Counted from the first letter of the stretch, positions 33,011-44,311 are shown. The stretch is 64,000 nucleotides of DNA from Typhlomys cinereus (GCA_023101885.1 JALPQD010000160.1:1612001-1676000), one strand, 5' to 3'. A program made the numbers and translations. Notes: generated by a model from the sequence alone, not told the origin.

Positions 33011-36000
33011 GGAGGACACAAGGGAAGTATAATACCATTACAACCTATAAGCTGAATAATACACATATGAAAGCCACTAAACACAAAAAATGTCAGGAAT
33101 AAAAGAATTTCTTCATTATAATTTTAAATGTCAATGGAATTAACTCACCAATCAAAAGATACAGGTTACAAACATGAATTAGAAATCAAAAGTTGTCCAT
33201 CTGCTGCTTTTAGGAAACACATCTCACCACAAAAGATAGACACATTTTAAAAATAAAAGGCTAGTCAAAAATACTTAAAGCTAATGGATCAAGGAAATAA
33301 GCAGTGGTAGCAATTATGGTATCTGACAAAGTAGACTTCAAATCAAAGAAAATCATAGGAGATACAGAAGGATACTATGTTTTAGTCACAGAAATAATTC
33401 ACAGGAAGACTTCACAATACTGAACATATACGTACATAATATGGGTTCCTCCACATTCATTTGACAAACATTACAACTTATAAAACTACAAATCAATCCC
33501 AAAACAATAACAGTTGGGAATTTCAATATCCCTCTCTCAGGATGGGCTAAATCAACAGGCCCAAAACAACAGAGACACACTGGAACTAAATCAAACTTTA
33601 CCGAAATGGACCTAACAGATCTCTACCAAACCTTCCATCCAAGCACCAAGGAATACACATTCTTCTCAGCAGCTCATGGAATTTTCTCCAAAACAGATCA
33701 CGTATTGTGCTACAAAATGAATCTCCACATATACAGGAAAGTTGAAATTATTGACTGTACCATATCAGTACATGGTCTGAAGCTTGACATCCACAACAAC
33801 AAATAACAGAAAATACACTAATTCTTGGAAATTAAGCACCTTGATGCTGAATGAGAAATGGGTTCAGAAAGAAATAAAAAAGGAAATTCAAGATTTCCTC
33901 CATGTGAATGATAATGAAAATACAACATATCAAAATCTCTGGTACACCATGAAAGCTGTCCTAAAAGGTAACCTTATAGCTCTCAATTCCTATATTAAAA
34001 AAATAGAAACATTGCAAATAAATAACTTAGCAAAACAGCTTAAAGCTTTAGAGACACAAGAGCAATCCAGTCCCAAAAGCAGTAGAAGAGAGGAGATTAG
34101 CAAAATCAGGGGAGAAATATCTGAAAATGAGATAAGAAAAATGATACAAAAAATCAACTAAACAAAAAAGCTGGTTCTTTGAAAAAATCAATAAGATTGA
34201 TACACCTCTAGCTAAATTAACCAAAATCAAGAGAAAGAAAACCCATATTAACAAAATTTGAGATGAAAATGGAGTTATCACAACTGATACCTAAGAAATT
34301 CAGAGAATTATAAAGTCACATTTCAAAAACTTATACTCCATGAAATTTGATAACCCGAAGAGATGGATGAGTTTTTGAGTAAGCACAATTTACTTAAATC
34401 GAATCAGGAAGTTTTGAATTATTTAAATAGTCCTGTAACAAATGAGGAAATTAATGAAGTAATCTTGAATCTTCCCACCAAAAAATGTCCTGGACCAGAT
34501 GCATCCAGCACAGAGTTCTACCAGACATTTAAAGAACAACTAACACCACTACTCCTTAAACTATCCCATAAAATAGCAAAGGAAGGAACACTTCCAAATT
34601 CTTTCTACGAAGCTAATATCATACTAATCCCAAAACCTAATAAAGATACACTTAAAAAGGAAACTATAGGCTAATGAACACAGATGTGAAGATTTTCAAC
34701 AAAATCTTAGCAAAATGTGATCAAGTAGGCTTTATCCCAGATGCATAAAGTTGGTTCAACATACACAAATCAATAAATGTAATCCATCATATAAATCAAT
34801 CCAAAGCCTAAGATCACATGATACTCTCAATAGATGCAGAAAAGCTTTTGACAAGATTCAAAATCCTAGAGACAGTTGGAATGGAAGGAACCTATATCAA
34901 CATAATAAAAGTTGCATACAACAAACCAACAGCAAGAATTATACTAAGGGGGGGCACTTAAAGCATACCCACTTTGATCAGGAACTAGACAAACTGTCCA
35001 TTCTTACCACTTCTATTCAATATTGTACTTGAGGTCTTAGCTAGAGCCGTAAGACAAGAGAAGATAAAAAAGATTCAAACCAGAAAAGAAGAAGTCAAGA
35101 TATCTCTATTTGCAGATGACATGATCATATACCTGAGAGATTCTAAAAACTCCACCAAGAAACTTGTGGAACTAATTCATAAATTCAGAGTGGCAGGTTA
35201 CAACATAAATGTTCAAAAATCAGTGGCCTTCCTATAACCAAGGATGAAAAAAGTGAAAAATTCCTAAAAGAAACTATAGCCCCTGAAAAAATGAAAAACC
35301 TTGATTTAAATCTGACCAAAGAAGTGAAAGACCTTTATAACAAACACTTTAAAATGCTAAAGAAATTACATAAGACACCAGAAAATGGAAAAACCTCCCA
35401 TGCTCCTGGATCGGCAAAATCAACATCATAAAAATGACCATCCTACCAAAAGCAATATACAGATTCAATGCTATACTAATCAAAATCCTCAAGCAATTAT
35501 TTAAAGAAATTGACTAAATAATCTTAAAATTCATATGGAAGCACAAAAGGCCCAGGATAGCAAAAACAATCCTGAATAACAAAAACACTGCTGGATGTAT
35601 CACTGTATCAAACCTTAATCTATACTACAAATCCATAGTAATAAAAACAACTTGGTACTGGTTCCAAAATAAGCATAGATCAATGGGTAAGGGTTGAAGA
35701 TCCAGATATAAGCCCATTACAGCCATTTGAACTTTGTCAAAGGGGGCCAAAAAATCCAATGGAAAAAAGACAGCACCTTCAACAAATGGTGCTGGCAAAA
35801 CTGGATATCCACATGCAGAAGATTAAAACTGGATCCGTATTTATCACCACGCACACAAATCAGCTCCAAATGGATCAAGGACCTTAATATTAGACCAGAC
35901 ACTATAAAAACCCTAGTTGAAAGAGTAGGAAACTCCCTTGAGCAGATTGGGCTAGGCCAACATTTCCTAAACTGAAACTCAATAGCACAGGCATTAGAAC

Positions 36001-36069
36001 CAACAGTCAATAAATGGAATCTTATGAAATTAAAGAGCTTCTGTTCAGCTAAAGAGACTGTAAGCCAAG

Positions 36070-36502
36070 TGTCATAGTTAGGCACAGATGTCAACTTGAC
36101 AGTTGAGGGTTTGAACTCTGGGCACATTTGTAGAGAATTAATGGTTGAGTTAAACCCAGAGCAAATCTGCAAGAGATTGTCCAGCTGATGGGGAAGGCCC
36201 GGTCCATGGTGGGAGGGACTAGGCCCTGAACAGGTGAATAAAATACTGAGAGCTGGTTGAGGAAGTTAATATCCTTCTGTTCACTTGGCCAGACATGCTG
36301 GTTTGGCAAGTAAGGATTGTCCATCTCTCAAACATTATGTGGTGATGGTGTGGCCAGTTCCCTCTGCCCTGGTGTTGGTGCGTGCTCTCCTGTCAAGCTG
36401 GACTGAGAACTGTAATTGGACTGTCAGTAAGGAAATAAACTCCTTGTTCCCTTAAGCTGTTTGATAGTGATTTATCGGCAACCATGCAGGCAAACTGCAA
36501 CA
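36070..36502 (+). mobile_element. LTR-1 solo LTR inserted in LINE-1
   Basis: 433 bp, beginning TGTCATAGTTAGG and ending CTGCAACA, with the perfect duplication CCAAG (36065-36069, 36503-36507). LINE-1 ORF2 sequence continues cleanly on both sides. An AATAAA-type signal occurs near 36433. This is the cleanest reference copy for the LTR-1 family here. Confidence 0.95.
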
Positions 36503-36665
36503 CCAAGCAAAAAGGCAACCCACAGAATGGGAGAAAAATATTCACTAACCGCACATCTGAAAGAGCTCTATTACCAGAGTGCACAAAGAACTTAAAAAAT
36601 TAAACACCAAGAAGATAAATAGCCCAATTAGAAAATGGGCCTCAAAACTCAAAAGAAACTTCCAG

Positions 36666-36951
36666 GAGCTGGAGAGGTGGTTCAGGGTTTAAGCCTCTGC
36701 CTTGCAGGCAGAAGGTCCTGAGTTAGGATCCTTAGACCCCACATATAGACGCCAGGCGGAAGTGGGGGTGGCCTGCGTTTCTGGTCCTGGTAGGGCGGAT
36801 CCTGTGAATCCTGGGGTAGAGTAAACAAGGAGGAGGTGGAGGCGTCCATGGTGGTTCCGGAATTCGCCCGTGGTTCTACACACATACACACACATACATA
36901 CACACACGCGGACACATGCATACACGCACAATTGAATAAATAAAAAAAAAA
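36666..36951 (+). mobile_element. SINE-1, longer-body variant, in LINE-1
   Basis: Perfect 15-bp target duplication aaaagaaacttccag (36651-36665, 36952-36966). The body contains the gtagagtaaacaaggaggag segment that shorter SINE-1 copies lack. Confidence 0.95.
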
Positions 36952-37232
36952 AAAAGAAACTTCCAGAGATGAAATAGAAATGTCTAATAAATATCTTTAA
37001 AAATGCTCCACATCCCTAGTCATCAGGAAAATACAAATCAAAACTACCTCAGGGTTACTCTAATCAGGATGGCAAAAATCCACAATACAAACAATAGCAA
37101 ATGCTGGAAGGATGTGGAGAGATGGGAACTCTCACACATTCCTGGTGGGAATGCAGGCTTATACAACACTCTGGAGATCAGTATGGCGATTTCTAAAAAA
37201 AGATTGAAATGCCATAGGACCCTGCTCTACCA

Positions 37233-37586
37233 TGGTCATGGTTTGAAATGTGTCCCCCACAGTCTCATGTATTTATCAAGGTTATGGCACCTCAAGAGGT
37301 GGAGCCTTACTGGAAGAAGGCAGTCACAAGGGGTGGGCCTTGAGGTGGATTAATCCCACCCTACCTCCAGGAGAAGTCTGCCTTTGCTCAGGTAGTCTGT
37401 AGCTCTCAGCTTCCAAGATGTCTGTGGTGACTTAGCCTCCTCCAGCTTTGGCCAGCCAGCCATGCCGCCTCTGCTTTGAGAGACTGTATCTCCCCTCTGG
37501 AATGTAAGCTGAATAAACCTCCCTTTCTCCCTTAAGTTGGTCGACTTTGAGTGCTCTCTCACAGCAATGGTTAAGAGTAACCGTTA
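37233..37586 (+). mobile_element. LTR-2 solo LTR inserted in LINE-1
   Basis: Same family as 2950-3296. LINE-1 sequence resumes on both sides. Flanks are TACCA (37228-37232) and CACCA (37587-37591), a 5-bp duplication with one change; the terminal CA is not clean. Confidence 0.85.
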
Positions 37587-38799
37587 CACCACTACTGGGA
37601 ATAATATCCCAAATGCATTGCAATGACACGAGCACAACCATGTTCATTGCAGCACTATTTACAATAGCAAAGTCATGGAATCAACCCAAATGCCCAAGAG
37701 TTGACAAATGAATAATGAAAATGTGGTACATTTATATAATGGAATACTACTCAGCCATCAAAAAAGATGAATTAATGAAATTTGCTTGGAAATGGATAGA
37801 ATAAGAAGAAATTATATTGAGTGATGAATCACAGACACAGAAAGTTAGATAGCATATGTACTCCCTAATAAGTTGATCCTAACTAGGATCAAGTCTTTGT
37901 AATACACACTATAAGTGCAAAGGATTATAAATAGGAGAGAAGGAGAAAGAAGACTCAAAAGAAAGGAGCCAAAAGAACACACTTCAGTAGAGAAATTAGG
38001 CCACAGTCATGTACTGCATGTAAGTATCGAGACATCTAATGCAGTTCATTCTCACTTCCCTTCCCGTTCATTTGGGACTGAACAGGTTTGATCTCCCCAG
38101 TCAGGGAGGGTATAGGGCAGTTAGATGGTAACCACTGGCAAATGGGAGACTGACCCCTTCACTGCTCTGTCCTACTCCTATTCTTCTATCTACCTTTGAG
38201 TCTCTTCTTATATTAAGATCTTTGTTTAAACAGTCTTTTATCTTTGGTTAGGAGATGACCTTGACAACCAATCAGGATGCAGCCAAGGGCAGTGCAGGAA
38301 CAGCAAAACTGAAAACAACAAGCCATAATTCAGAACACCAAAGACCCTGCAATATTCACCCGGAACAAGGCCAGCCAAATCTCTCCCCATCCTAAAGCTC
38401 AGGGAACCTTGCGGAGGAGGGGGTAGCAAGATTATAAGAGTCTAAAGATGAGGAGAACCAACGATGTGCAAGATACTTCACACAAGTCAGGGTTGCAGCA
38501 GCCAGGATATAGCCACAGTGTGATTGGACCTTGCCTGACTTGCACAATGACTGACATGTCAACAACCTCCTCCCCACCCCCAAAGTCTAGCATGGATCAC
38601 AGGGGAGTAGGCTTCAGGCAGTAGGATCCTTAGAGGCAAGGGGTTAGACAGACATAATAGAGTTCTCAGACTAGCGGGAAGCCCAGAAAGGGCCCAAAGC
38701 TGTGCCACTGAGTCCTGAACCCTCACTAGTGTAGACGACTCAGAGGAAAATTCAGCACCCACATAAACAGATGCTCTGGAGAATGGGAGGGAGAAAGCA

Positions 38800-38930
38800 G
38801 AAGCACCAAAAAAGGAGGAGGGAAGAAAAGGAGTGAGAGGGTGGAGGGGAGAGAGTGGGAAGGGAGGAAGAGTGGAATGGGGACAACAAAGGGAAAGGGA
38901 GGGGGATGGAGAAGAAGGGGGTACCTAATG
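38800..38930. repeat. Purine-rich tract of the LINE-1 3' UTR
   Basis: Nearly pure A/G on the + strand; the common poly-purine part of rodent LINE-1 3' UTRs. Confidence 0.8.
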
Positions 38931-38963
38931 AACTTGTATAACTAGACAAAAAAAGTAATAATA

Positions 38964-39175
38964 GGGCTGGAGAGGTGGCTCAGGGGTTAAGCCTCTGCCT
39001 TGCAGGCGGAAGGTCCTGAGTTCGGATCCCAGATCCCACGTATAGACGCCAGGCAGAAGCAGGGGCGGCCTGCGCTTCTGGTCCTGGTAGGGCGGAGCCT
39101 GTGAATCCCGGCGCAGAAGGAGGTGGAGGCGTCCATGGTGGTTCGCGAATTCGTCCGTGGTTCTACACATACACA

Positions 39176-39230
<55 letters not shown>

Positions 39231-39297
39231 GCGCACGCGCGCACATACACACGCATATGCACACAGTTGAATAAATAATAATAATAACAAAATTTTA
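38964..39297 (+). mobile_element. SINE-1 with expanded (AC)n(GC)n tract
   Basis: Target duplication aaaaaaagtaataat (38948-38962, 39298-39312) in the tail of the LINE-1. Its simple-repeat section (about 39177-39246) is a long AC run passing into GC repeats. Confidence 0.94.
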
Positions 39298-39314
39298 AAA
39301 AAAAGTAATAATGA

Positions 39315-39565
39315 AAAAGAATTGGTAGTTGAGGTAAGCCATGAGCATGCTTGCGGGAGACTGTCTAATTGATAGGGAATATTCAGTCCATAGTGGTGGG
39401 GCCAGATGCTGGGCAGATAGAGGAGATGGGGGAAGGGGGCTTAGTGAAGTGTGGCATTCTTCAGCAGCAGACTGGAGCTGCTAAGAGATTCAGCTCCTAA
39501 ACTGAGCTAGTAAGACCGCAAATTCCCTGAGCATTGCCCACTGTTGTACTTCTTCAGCTGGCTCA
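39315..39565 (+). mobile_element. Diverged LTR-1-related fragment
   Basis: gaattggtagttgaggtaag and gtctaattgatagggaatat align with the middle of LTR-1; the remainder is diverged. Confidence 0.5.
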
Positions 39566-39570
39566 TGGAG

Positions 39571-39993
39571 TGGGTTTTTTTAGGTACAGGTGTCAACTTG
39601 ATGGCTGTGGGTTCAAGCTCTGGGTACATTTGTAGAGAATTAGTTGTTGAGTTAAGCCCAGAGCAAACCTTCAAGAGATTGTTTACTTGACCCAACCCAT
39701 GGTGGGTGGACCTAGGTCCTGGACAAGTGAATAAAATACAGAGAGCTGGTTGAGAGAGTCGGCATCCTTCTGTATTCTTGGCCAGACATGCTGGTGTGGC
39801 AAGTAAGGACTGTCCCTCTCTCAGCCATTATGTGGATATGGTGTGGCCAGTTCCCTCGGCCCTGGTGTTGGTGTGTGCTCTGCCAAGCTGGACTAAGAAC
39901 TACAATCAGACAACTGTAAGAAAAAATAAAGCCCCTTGTTCCCTTACGCTGTTTGGTGATTTTTATCAGCAACCATGCAGAGTAACTGTGACA
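39571..39993 (+). mobile_element. 5' LTR (LTR-1) of the provirus
   Basis: Contains ACAGGTGTCAACTTGATGGC, cttggccagacatgctggtg, an AATAAA near 39926 and the end TAACTGTGACA. The first bases differ from other LTR-1 copies (TGGGTTTTTTTAGG). Confidence 0.82.
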
Positions 39994-40922
39994 GAATTTT
40001 GTACCAGAGAAGTGAGGTGTCGCTGATGAATCTGGCTGTGTGGATTTTGTGGATTCTGAATAGTTTTGTTGGAGAAACTTTGAAATGTTTGATGCTTTTG
40101 AGTCTGCGGATTACAAATATCATTCTGCAGAGTCTAATGGGCCATTTGGAGAATGAAAATGCTGAGGGAGTTGTGTATTGTTTGGGGGCCCAGTTTATAA
40201 TGAAGGGAAAAGAGACTTTGGTAAAGTTGAATTCAAAGACGATGGACTGGCATGCTTAATAGAGGAGAGCTGTGTTGGCAGCCTTGAAGTTCTGCATGAG
40301 GAAAGGGAAGAGAGCAGAGCAGTTGCTGCTGCTGGAAATATGAATATCACTGAAGGAAAACCTAGTGCTTTGCATGGGACAGTAGAAGACATAAACACCA
40401 CTGGAAATTCTGAGGTTTGAAAGCCTGGATTCTTTCAGGGGCCAAAGTCCAACCTGAAGTTATTTCTTGCTCTTCAGAAGTTTTGGAGAAAGGGACTTTT
40501 CCAGAGTCATCATGAAAAAGTTATTACAGCTGTGGTTTGAATGGAGTTTGCTGTGGAGTTTGTCACCGTTACTCAGGAGATACTTGTTTGAAGGCACTAT
40601 TAAGGGGTTCATGGAGAGCGGCAGAAACTTTCTGTGGCAGGCTTGGAGGTTCTGCAAGGGAAGGTGAAGTTTTTAGCTGTAGAAATGAACCCAGAGTGTT
40701 GCTGTAGGCACCGGAATCATGGGCTGTATGTTGAGGATGACTGTGAGTGGAAATTCAACTTGGTCCAGAGAAACTCTGCTTGTACAACTTTGAGCTGCAG
40801 AGAGGGACTGGGATTGCCTAGAATCTTTGAGCCACTGTGACTATGTGATGAGCAAAAGAAGATGGGTATTGAAGTATATAGGATGTGGTGATGTGGTATT
40901 TGATTTATTGGACTTTAGTCTT

Positions 40923-42006
40923 TTTTTTTTTTTTTTTTTTTTAAGGGTAGAAACGTGGTTTATTTGAGGCACCAGAATAGCAGAAGCCAGTGTGGGCAGA
41001 GGGGCAGGCAGGATCTTCAAGTGGACCTGGGGGCATACACCTGGAGTGCCAGTCCCCCTCAAAGGTGAACACAACCTGACTGTAGAAGTACCAGGGGAAG
41101 GGGCTTTGTTTGGTGGAGCCTGGGGCTCCCCATCCTAGAATCTTCCAGGGCCTCTCTGATCAACCCAAGTGGCCTCACTCATACATGGACCCAGTCAAGC
41201 CAACAAATTCACAAGCACGCACTCATTTCACACAGGCCAGGGTCTCCACGGGACTCAGCCCTAACCCTGGCACCCTAGGACTCTAAAGACACCTTACCCC
41301 CTTTCTGGTCCCCAGAGAGGCCATATGATTAGCCCGGAAATGCTGACCTCACTTGGAACAAAGCAGGTGGGCGTCCTGCCCTGGGGCTCAGAGGGTGGGC
41401 TAGGCACACCTAGAAGGGGCTGGAGGGTGCTCTAATGCCCCCCTGGAGCCTGAAGGGCTGGAGTCTTCTTCCTGAGCTGGAGAAGTGGCGGGGAGAGGGG
41501 GAAGGTCAAGGGGTCAGAGACCCAGCCGCAGGAGGGTCAACAGGCTGAGCAGGGGCCCCAGACCCAGCAAAGGGGCACTGGCGCGAAGCCCACGGCCTGC
41601 CGTGCTGAAATTGCAGAGGAAGCTCCCACAGCAGTGGGTACCCACGGATGCCACGCCTAAGTTAACGCCTGAGCCAGGGCATACGGAGGAGCAGCCCTTG
41701 TTCAGCGAGTAGCCAAGGTCGATAATTCCAATGCCGGCAGAAGCAGATAGAGTCACTCTCCCTCAGCGCACACAGTTGGCTTCAAGCAGTACCAATTGCT
41801 TTGCTGATTGGTGCAGGAGAAGCACACCAGGGAGTGGGCTTGTTCCACACCCAGAAGGGTAGCCAGCAGCACCCTCATGCTGGAGGTAACAGGCATCCAC
41901 ATGCAGCTCTCGAACTTGACGAAGCCTGTCCTGCGGGCGGCGCGGCCTCGCGCTGCACCCCGGACCCCACGCGCGCAGATCCCGACTGCCGGGAAGGCTC
42001 CCGGGC
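40923..42006 (-). pseudogene. LY6E: LY6E processed retrocopy
   Basis: LY6E is a small GPI-anchored surface protein of the Ly6/uPAR family. Read on the - strand: GC-rich 5' UTR, ATG at 41878-41876, signal peptide MRVLLATLLGVEQAHSL, then VCFSCTNQQSNWYCLKP. The frame hits TGA at 41755-41753 because about 13 bases are missing relative to the parent. The rest of the protein continues in another frame (VTLSASAGIG onward, VGTHCCGSFLCNFSTAG, hydrophobic GPI-signal tail) to a stop at 41514-41516. The 3' UTR ends CTCAAATAAACC and a poly-A tail (T run 40923-40942). Target duplication: tggactttagtctt (40909-40922 and 42007-42020; the right end is ambiguous by the T run). No introns, so LINE-1-mediated retroposition. 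The recipient is the provirus interior. Confidence 0.95.
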
Positions 42007-42059
42007 TGGACTTTAGTCTTAATTTGATATTTTCACATTGTCATGATGTTTCTATTTTT

Positions 42060-42082
42060 TATACATATATTTTATTTCTTTC

Positions 42083-42132
<50 letters not shown>

Positions 42133-42353
42133 CAGAGGGCACTGTGTGTCTCTGTGGAGGACCAAGACTTTGGGAATCGCCCTGGATTGCTTCTACCTTC
42201 TTTTTGCTTTGCTCTTGGATTTCCTAGGCTCCACCCACCAGGGCCAGAAGTGTGGGCTACCACTGTTTTTGCCTTGCGTTTTTATGTGGGACCTGGGATC
42301 TGAACCTTTTGCTTGTAAGACAGAGTCTCAACCCCTGAGCCATATCTTCAGTG
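42060..42353 (-). mobile_element. SINE-2 in the provirus interior, minus orientation
   Basis: Long GT run (42084-42131), body and reversed head. Perfect 18-bp target duplication catgatgtttctattttt (42042-42059, 42354-42371). Confidence 0.93.
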
Positions 42354-42665
42354 CATGATGTTTCTATTTTTGATGTTCCAACTGTGTTGAAGTATTTAGC
42401 TTCTTTTGATTTGATAGTCTCTTACAGTTAAAAGATTTGAGACAATTTTAAAAAGAGACTTTTAGTTCCAACATTTTATTAACTGAAGCTTTAATTATTG
42501 GCATTTTAAAATTAGATTATGAAAACTTTTAATTTTAGATTTTTGGAACTTAAAATTTAAAAGTATATTACAACATAAATTTAACAACTGTGGGGACAAG
42601 GTGAAAGTTATAATTTAAAAGTGATATATTCATATGTTCTTGTGTCAAGTTGACAAGAGGTGGAG

Positions 42666-43069
42666 TGTTATAATTAGGCACAGGTGTCAACCCGATGCTT
42701 AAGGGTTTGAGCTCTGGGCACATTTGTAGAGAATTAGTAGTTGAATTAAACCCAGAGCAAACCTGCAGGAGATTGTTTACTTGATGGGTATGGCCAATCC
42801 ATGGTGGGTGGAACTAGACTCTGGACAGATGAATAAAATACTGAGAGCTGGTCAAGAAAGTTAGCATCCTTCTGTATACTTGGCCAGACATGCTGGTGTG
42901 GCAAGTAAGGACTGTCCCTCTCTCAGCCATTATGTGGATATGGTGTGGCCAGTTCCCTTGGCCCTTGGTGTTGGTGTGTGCTCTGCCAAACAAGTATAAG
43001 AAAAAATAAAGCCCCTTGTGCCTTAAGCTGTTTGGTGATTTTTATCAGCAACCACGCAGAGTAATTGCA
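42666..43069 (+). mobile_element. 3' LTR (LTR-1) of the provirus
   Basis: Starts TGTTATAATTAGGCACAGG after a purine-rich tract and ends GTAATTGCA. It closely matches the 5' LTR in the middle and 3' parts. Confidence 0.85.
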
Positions 43070-43693
43070 TTACTTTGATGTACCTGAAGGGCATTCTTTG
43101 GCATACTTGGACATACACGCTCTTCTCTGTTCCAATGCTATGCGACAACACTCAAACTCAAGCAACTTAAGGGAGAAAAGGGAAGATTTATTTGGCTTAT
43201 GGTTTCCGAGGGGAAGTACAGTCCTCCGTGAAGGAAAAGGCATGACTGGCTGGCAGAAACTAAAGGTGGCTTAAGTCACTGCAGATATCATGGAGGCTGA
43301 GAGCTGCTGCAAACTCAAGAATAGACTAATTAACTCAAGCAGGGTGGGACTAACCAATCTCAAGGCCCACCCCCGTGACTGCCTTCTTTCAGCAAGGTCT
43401 CACCTCCTAAAAATACCATGACCTTCTCAAACAACTAAAGATTCACACATATGAGTCTGTGGGGGACGACTCATACCAGGACACATACTGCGTGGCAAGT
43501 GACACTTATCCCTTTCTTGGCAGTCTTATGGTGTGGCCAGTTCTCTTGACCCCCAATGCTGAATGAGCTCTCCTGCCAAGCCGGATTAAAAAAATGTAAC
43601 CAGATTATTGTAAACCAGAATAAAATTCCCTTTCTGCCCGTAAGCCCTTTTACTGTGAATTTATCAGCAACATATAGAGTTAACTGTGACAGG
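43070..43693 (+). mobile_element. LTR-1 fragment interrupted by LTR-2
   Basis: 43090-43120 (gcattctttggcatacttgg) and 43485-43693 (ggcaagtgacacttatccct to gttaactgtgaca) are parts of one LTR-1 copy directly behind the provirus, split by the LTR-2 below. Confidence 0.65.
43122..43480 (-). mobile_element. LTR-2, minus orientation
   Basis: Reverse complement of the LTR-2 family: aagcaacttaagggagaaaa, catgactggctggcagaaac, gactgccttctttcagcaag, and gagtctgtgggggacgactc. Confidence 0.82.
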
Positions 43694-44177
43694 GGTTAAA
43701 AGACGCCATCTGAATGGAAGTGGACAAACCTGAAAGTTCTTTCTTTCATTGTTTTGCACCTTGTTCCATGTGCTTTTGCTGGAACATTGTGTGCAGCTTC
43801 TGAGCTGCTGTGGAATTTCATACCTCAGATGAAGGGGAAAGACCCAGTAGGAGACCGTCAGGCGAATGGGTCTTTCGTGTGCTCAATGACATCCATGCGA
43901 TGCCTTTTTGATGTCTGAAGAAGGAAATCCCGGATTCAGGACCATTCCAGTATTTCAGAATGCCGAAATAAACTTGTTTGTTGCTTAAACCACTTCGTGC
44001 AAAAACTTGAAGGAAAAGTACTTAGTTTGTACTCCTTACCTCCATGAAATGTTCCAATATTATACATGCCAGGTAAAGAGCATCTGTTCTTAGAATAACT
44101 AAAATTGAACTTTAAATAGCCAAAATTTCAAAGACAAATCTTGAAGGCAGTAGCACACAAAATTTTGGCATTTAACA
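43694..44177. other. Unassigned non-coding sequence
   Basis: No gene or family recognised. Confidence 0.45.
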
Positions 44178-44311
44178 GTCGTGACTGTTTATTAAGACCC
44201 CCAATGTTGAATGAGTTCTCCTGCTAAGCTGGACTAAAAAATGTAACCAGATTATTGTAGACCAGAATAAAACTCAAGTTTTGGGGATCAAGTCGTGACT
44301 ATTTATTAAGA
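44178..44311 (+). repeat. 95-bp LTR-1 piece between 20-bp direct repeats
   Basis: The flanks are agtcgtgactgtttattaag (44178-44197) and agtcgtgactatttattaag (44291-44310). Between them is a part of LTR-1 (acccccaatgttgaatgagt through the AATAAA region) that closely matches 43551-43625. No poly-A tail is present. Confidence 0.8.

Larger units (their letters stand above)
33115..37960 (+). pseudogene. LINE-1 ORF2 remnant (endonuclease and reverse transcriptase)
   Basis: ORF2 encodes the endonuclease and reverse transcriptase for target-primed reverse transcription. Visible parts: N-terminal endonuclease (NGINSPIKRY-like near 33132; AHGIFSKTDHVL near 33675), the linker (33784-34161), the start of the reverse transcriptase (34363-34674, with [11 protein letters not shown]), the FADD catalytic motif at 35109-35120, and the C-terminal part, including SSNPQ-type end sequence near 37680-37800. 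Frames are broken by stops and by three nested insertions. No intact ORF remains. Confidence 0.88.
31590..38947 (+). mobile_element. Nearly full-length, inactive LINE-1
   Basis: 5' region, ORF1 remnant, ORF2 remnant (endonuclease, reverse transcriptase and C-terminal part) and a 3' UTR with a purine-rich block (38800-38930) ending CTTGTATAACTAGAC. Both frames carry many stops and shifts. Later insertions are LTR-1 (36070-36502), SINE-1 (36666-36951) and LTR-2 (37233-37586). The exact 5' edge is uncertain. Confidence 0.9.
39571..43069 (+). mobile_element. MaLR/ERVL-like provirus with both LTRs
   Basis: 5' LTR-1 at 39571-39993 and 3' LTR-1 at 42666-43069. The internal part begins soon after the 5' LTR with TTTTGTACCAGAGAAGTGAG, which resembles the tRNA-Leu-type primer binding region of ERVL/MaLR elements. 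It ends with a purine-rich ACAAGAGGTGGAG before the 3' LTR. The short internal region shows no intact retroviral gene, as usual for these non-autonomous elements. No matching 5-bp target duplication was found. A LY6E retrocopy and a SINE-2 are nested inside. Confidence 0.8.

Noticed and set aside
33784..35032. LINE-1 ORF2 pieces as functional reverse transcriptase
   Set aside because: Separated by stops and frameshifts, with three nested insertions; no intact frame.
40841..41074. Minus-strand frame of 77 residues
   Set aside because: It is the 3' UTR and tail of the LY6E retrocopy.
41485..42016. Plus-strand frames over the LY6E retrocopy
   Set aside because: Antisense shadows of the GC-rich retrocopy.
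42661..42670. Shared TGGAG before both LTRs of the provirus as a target duplication
   Set aside because: A target duplication should follow the 3' LTR, not precede it; the bases before the 3' LTR belong to its purine tract, so the match is coincidence.
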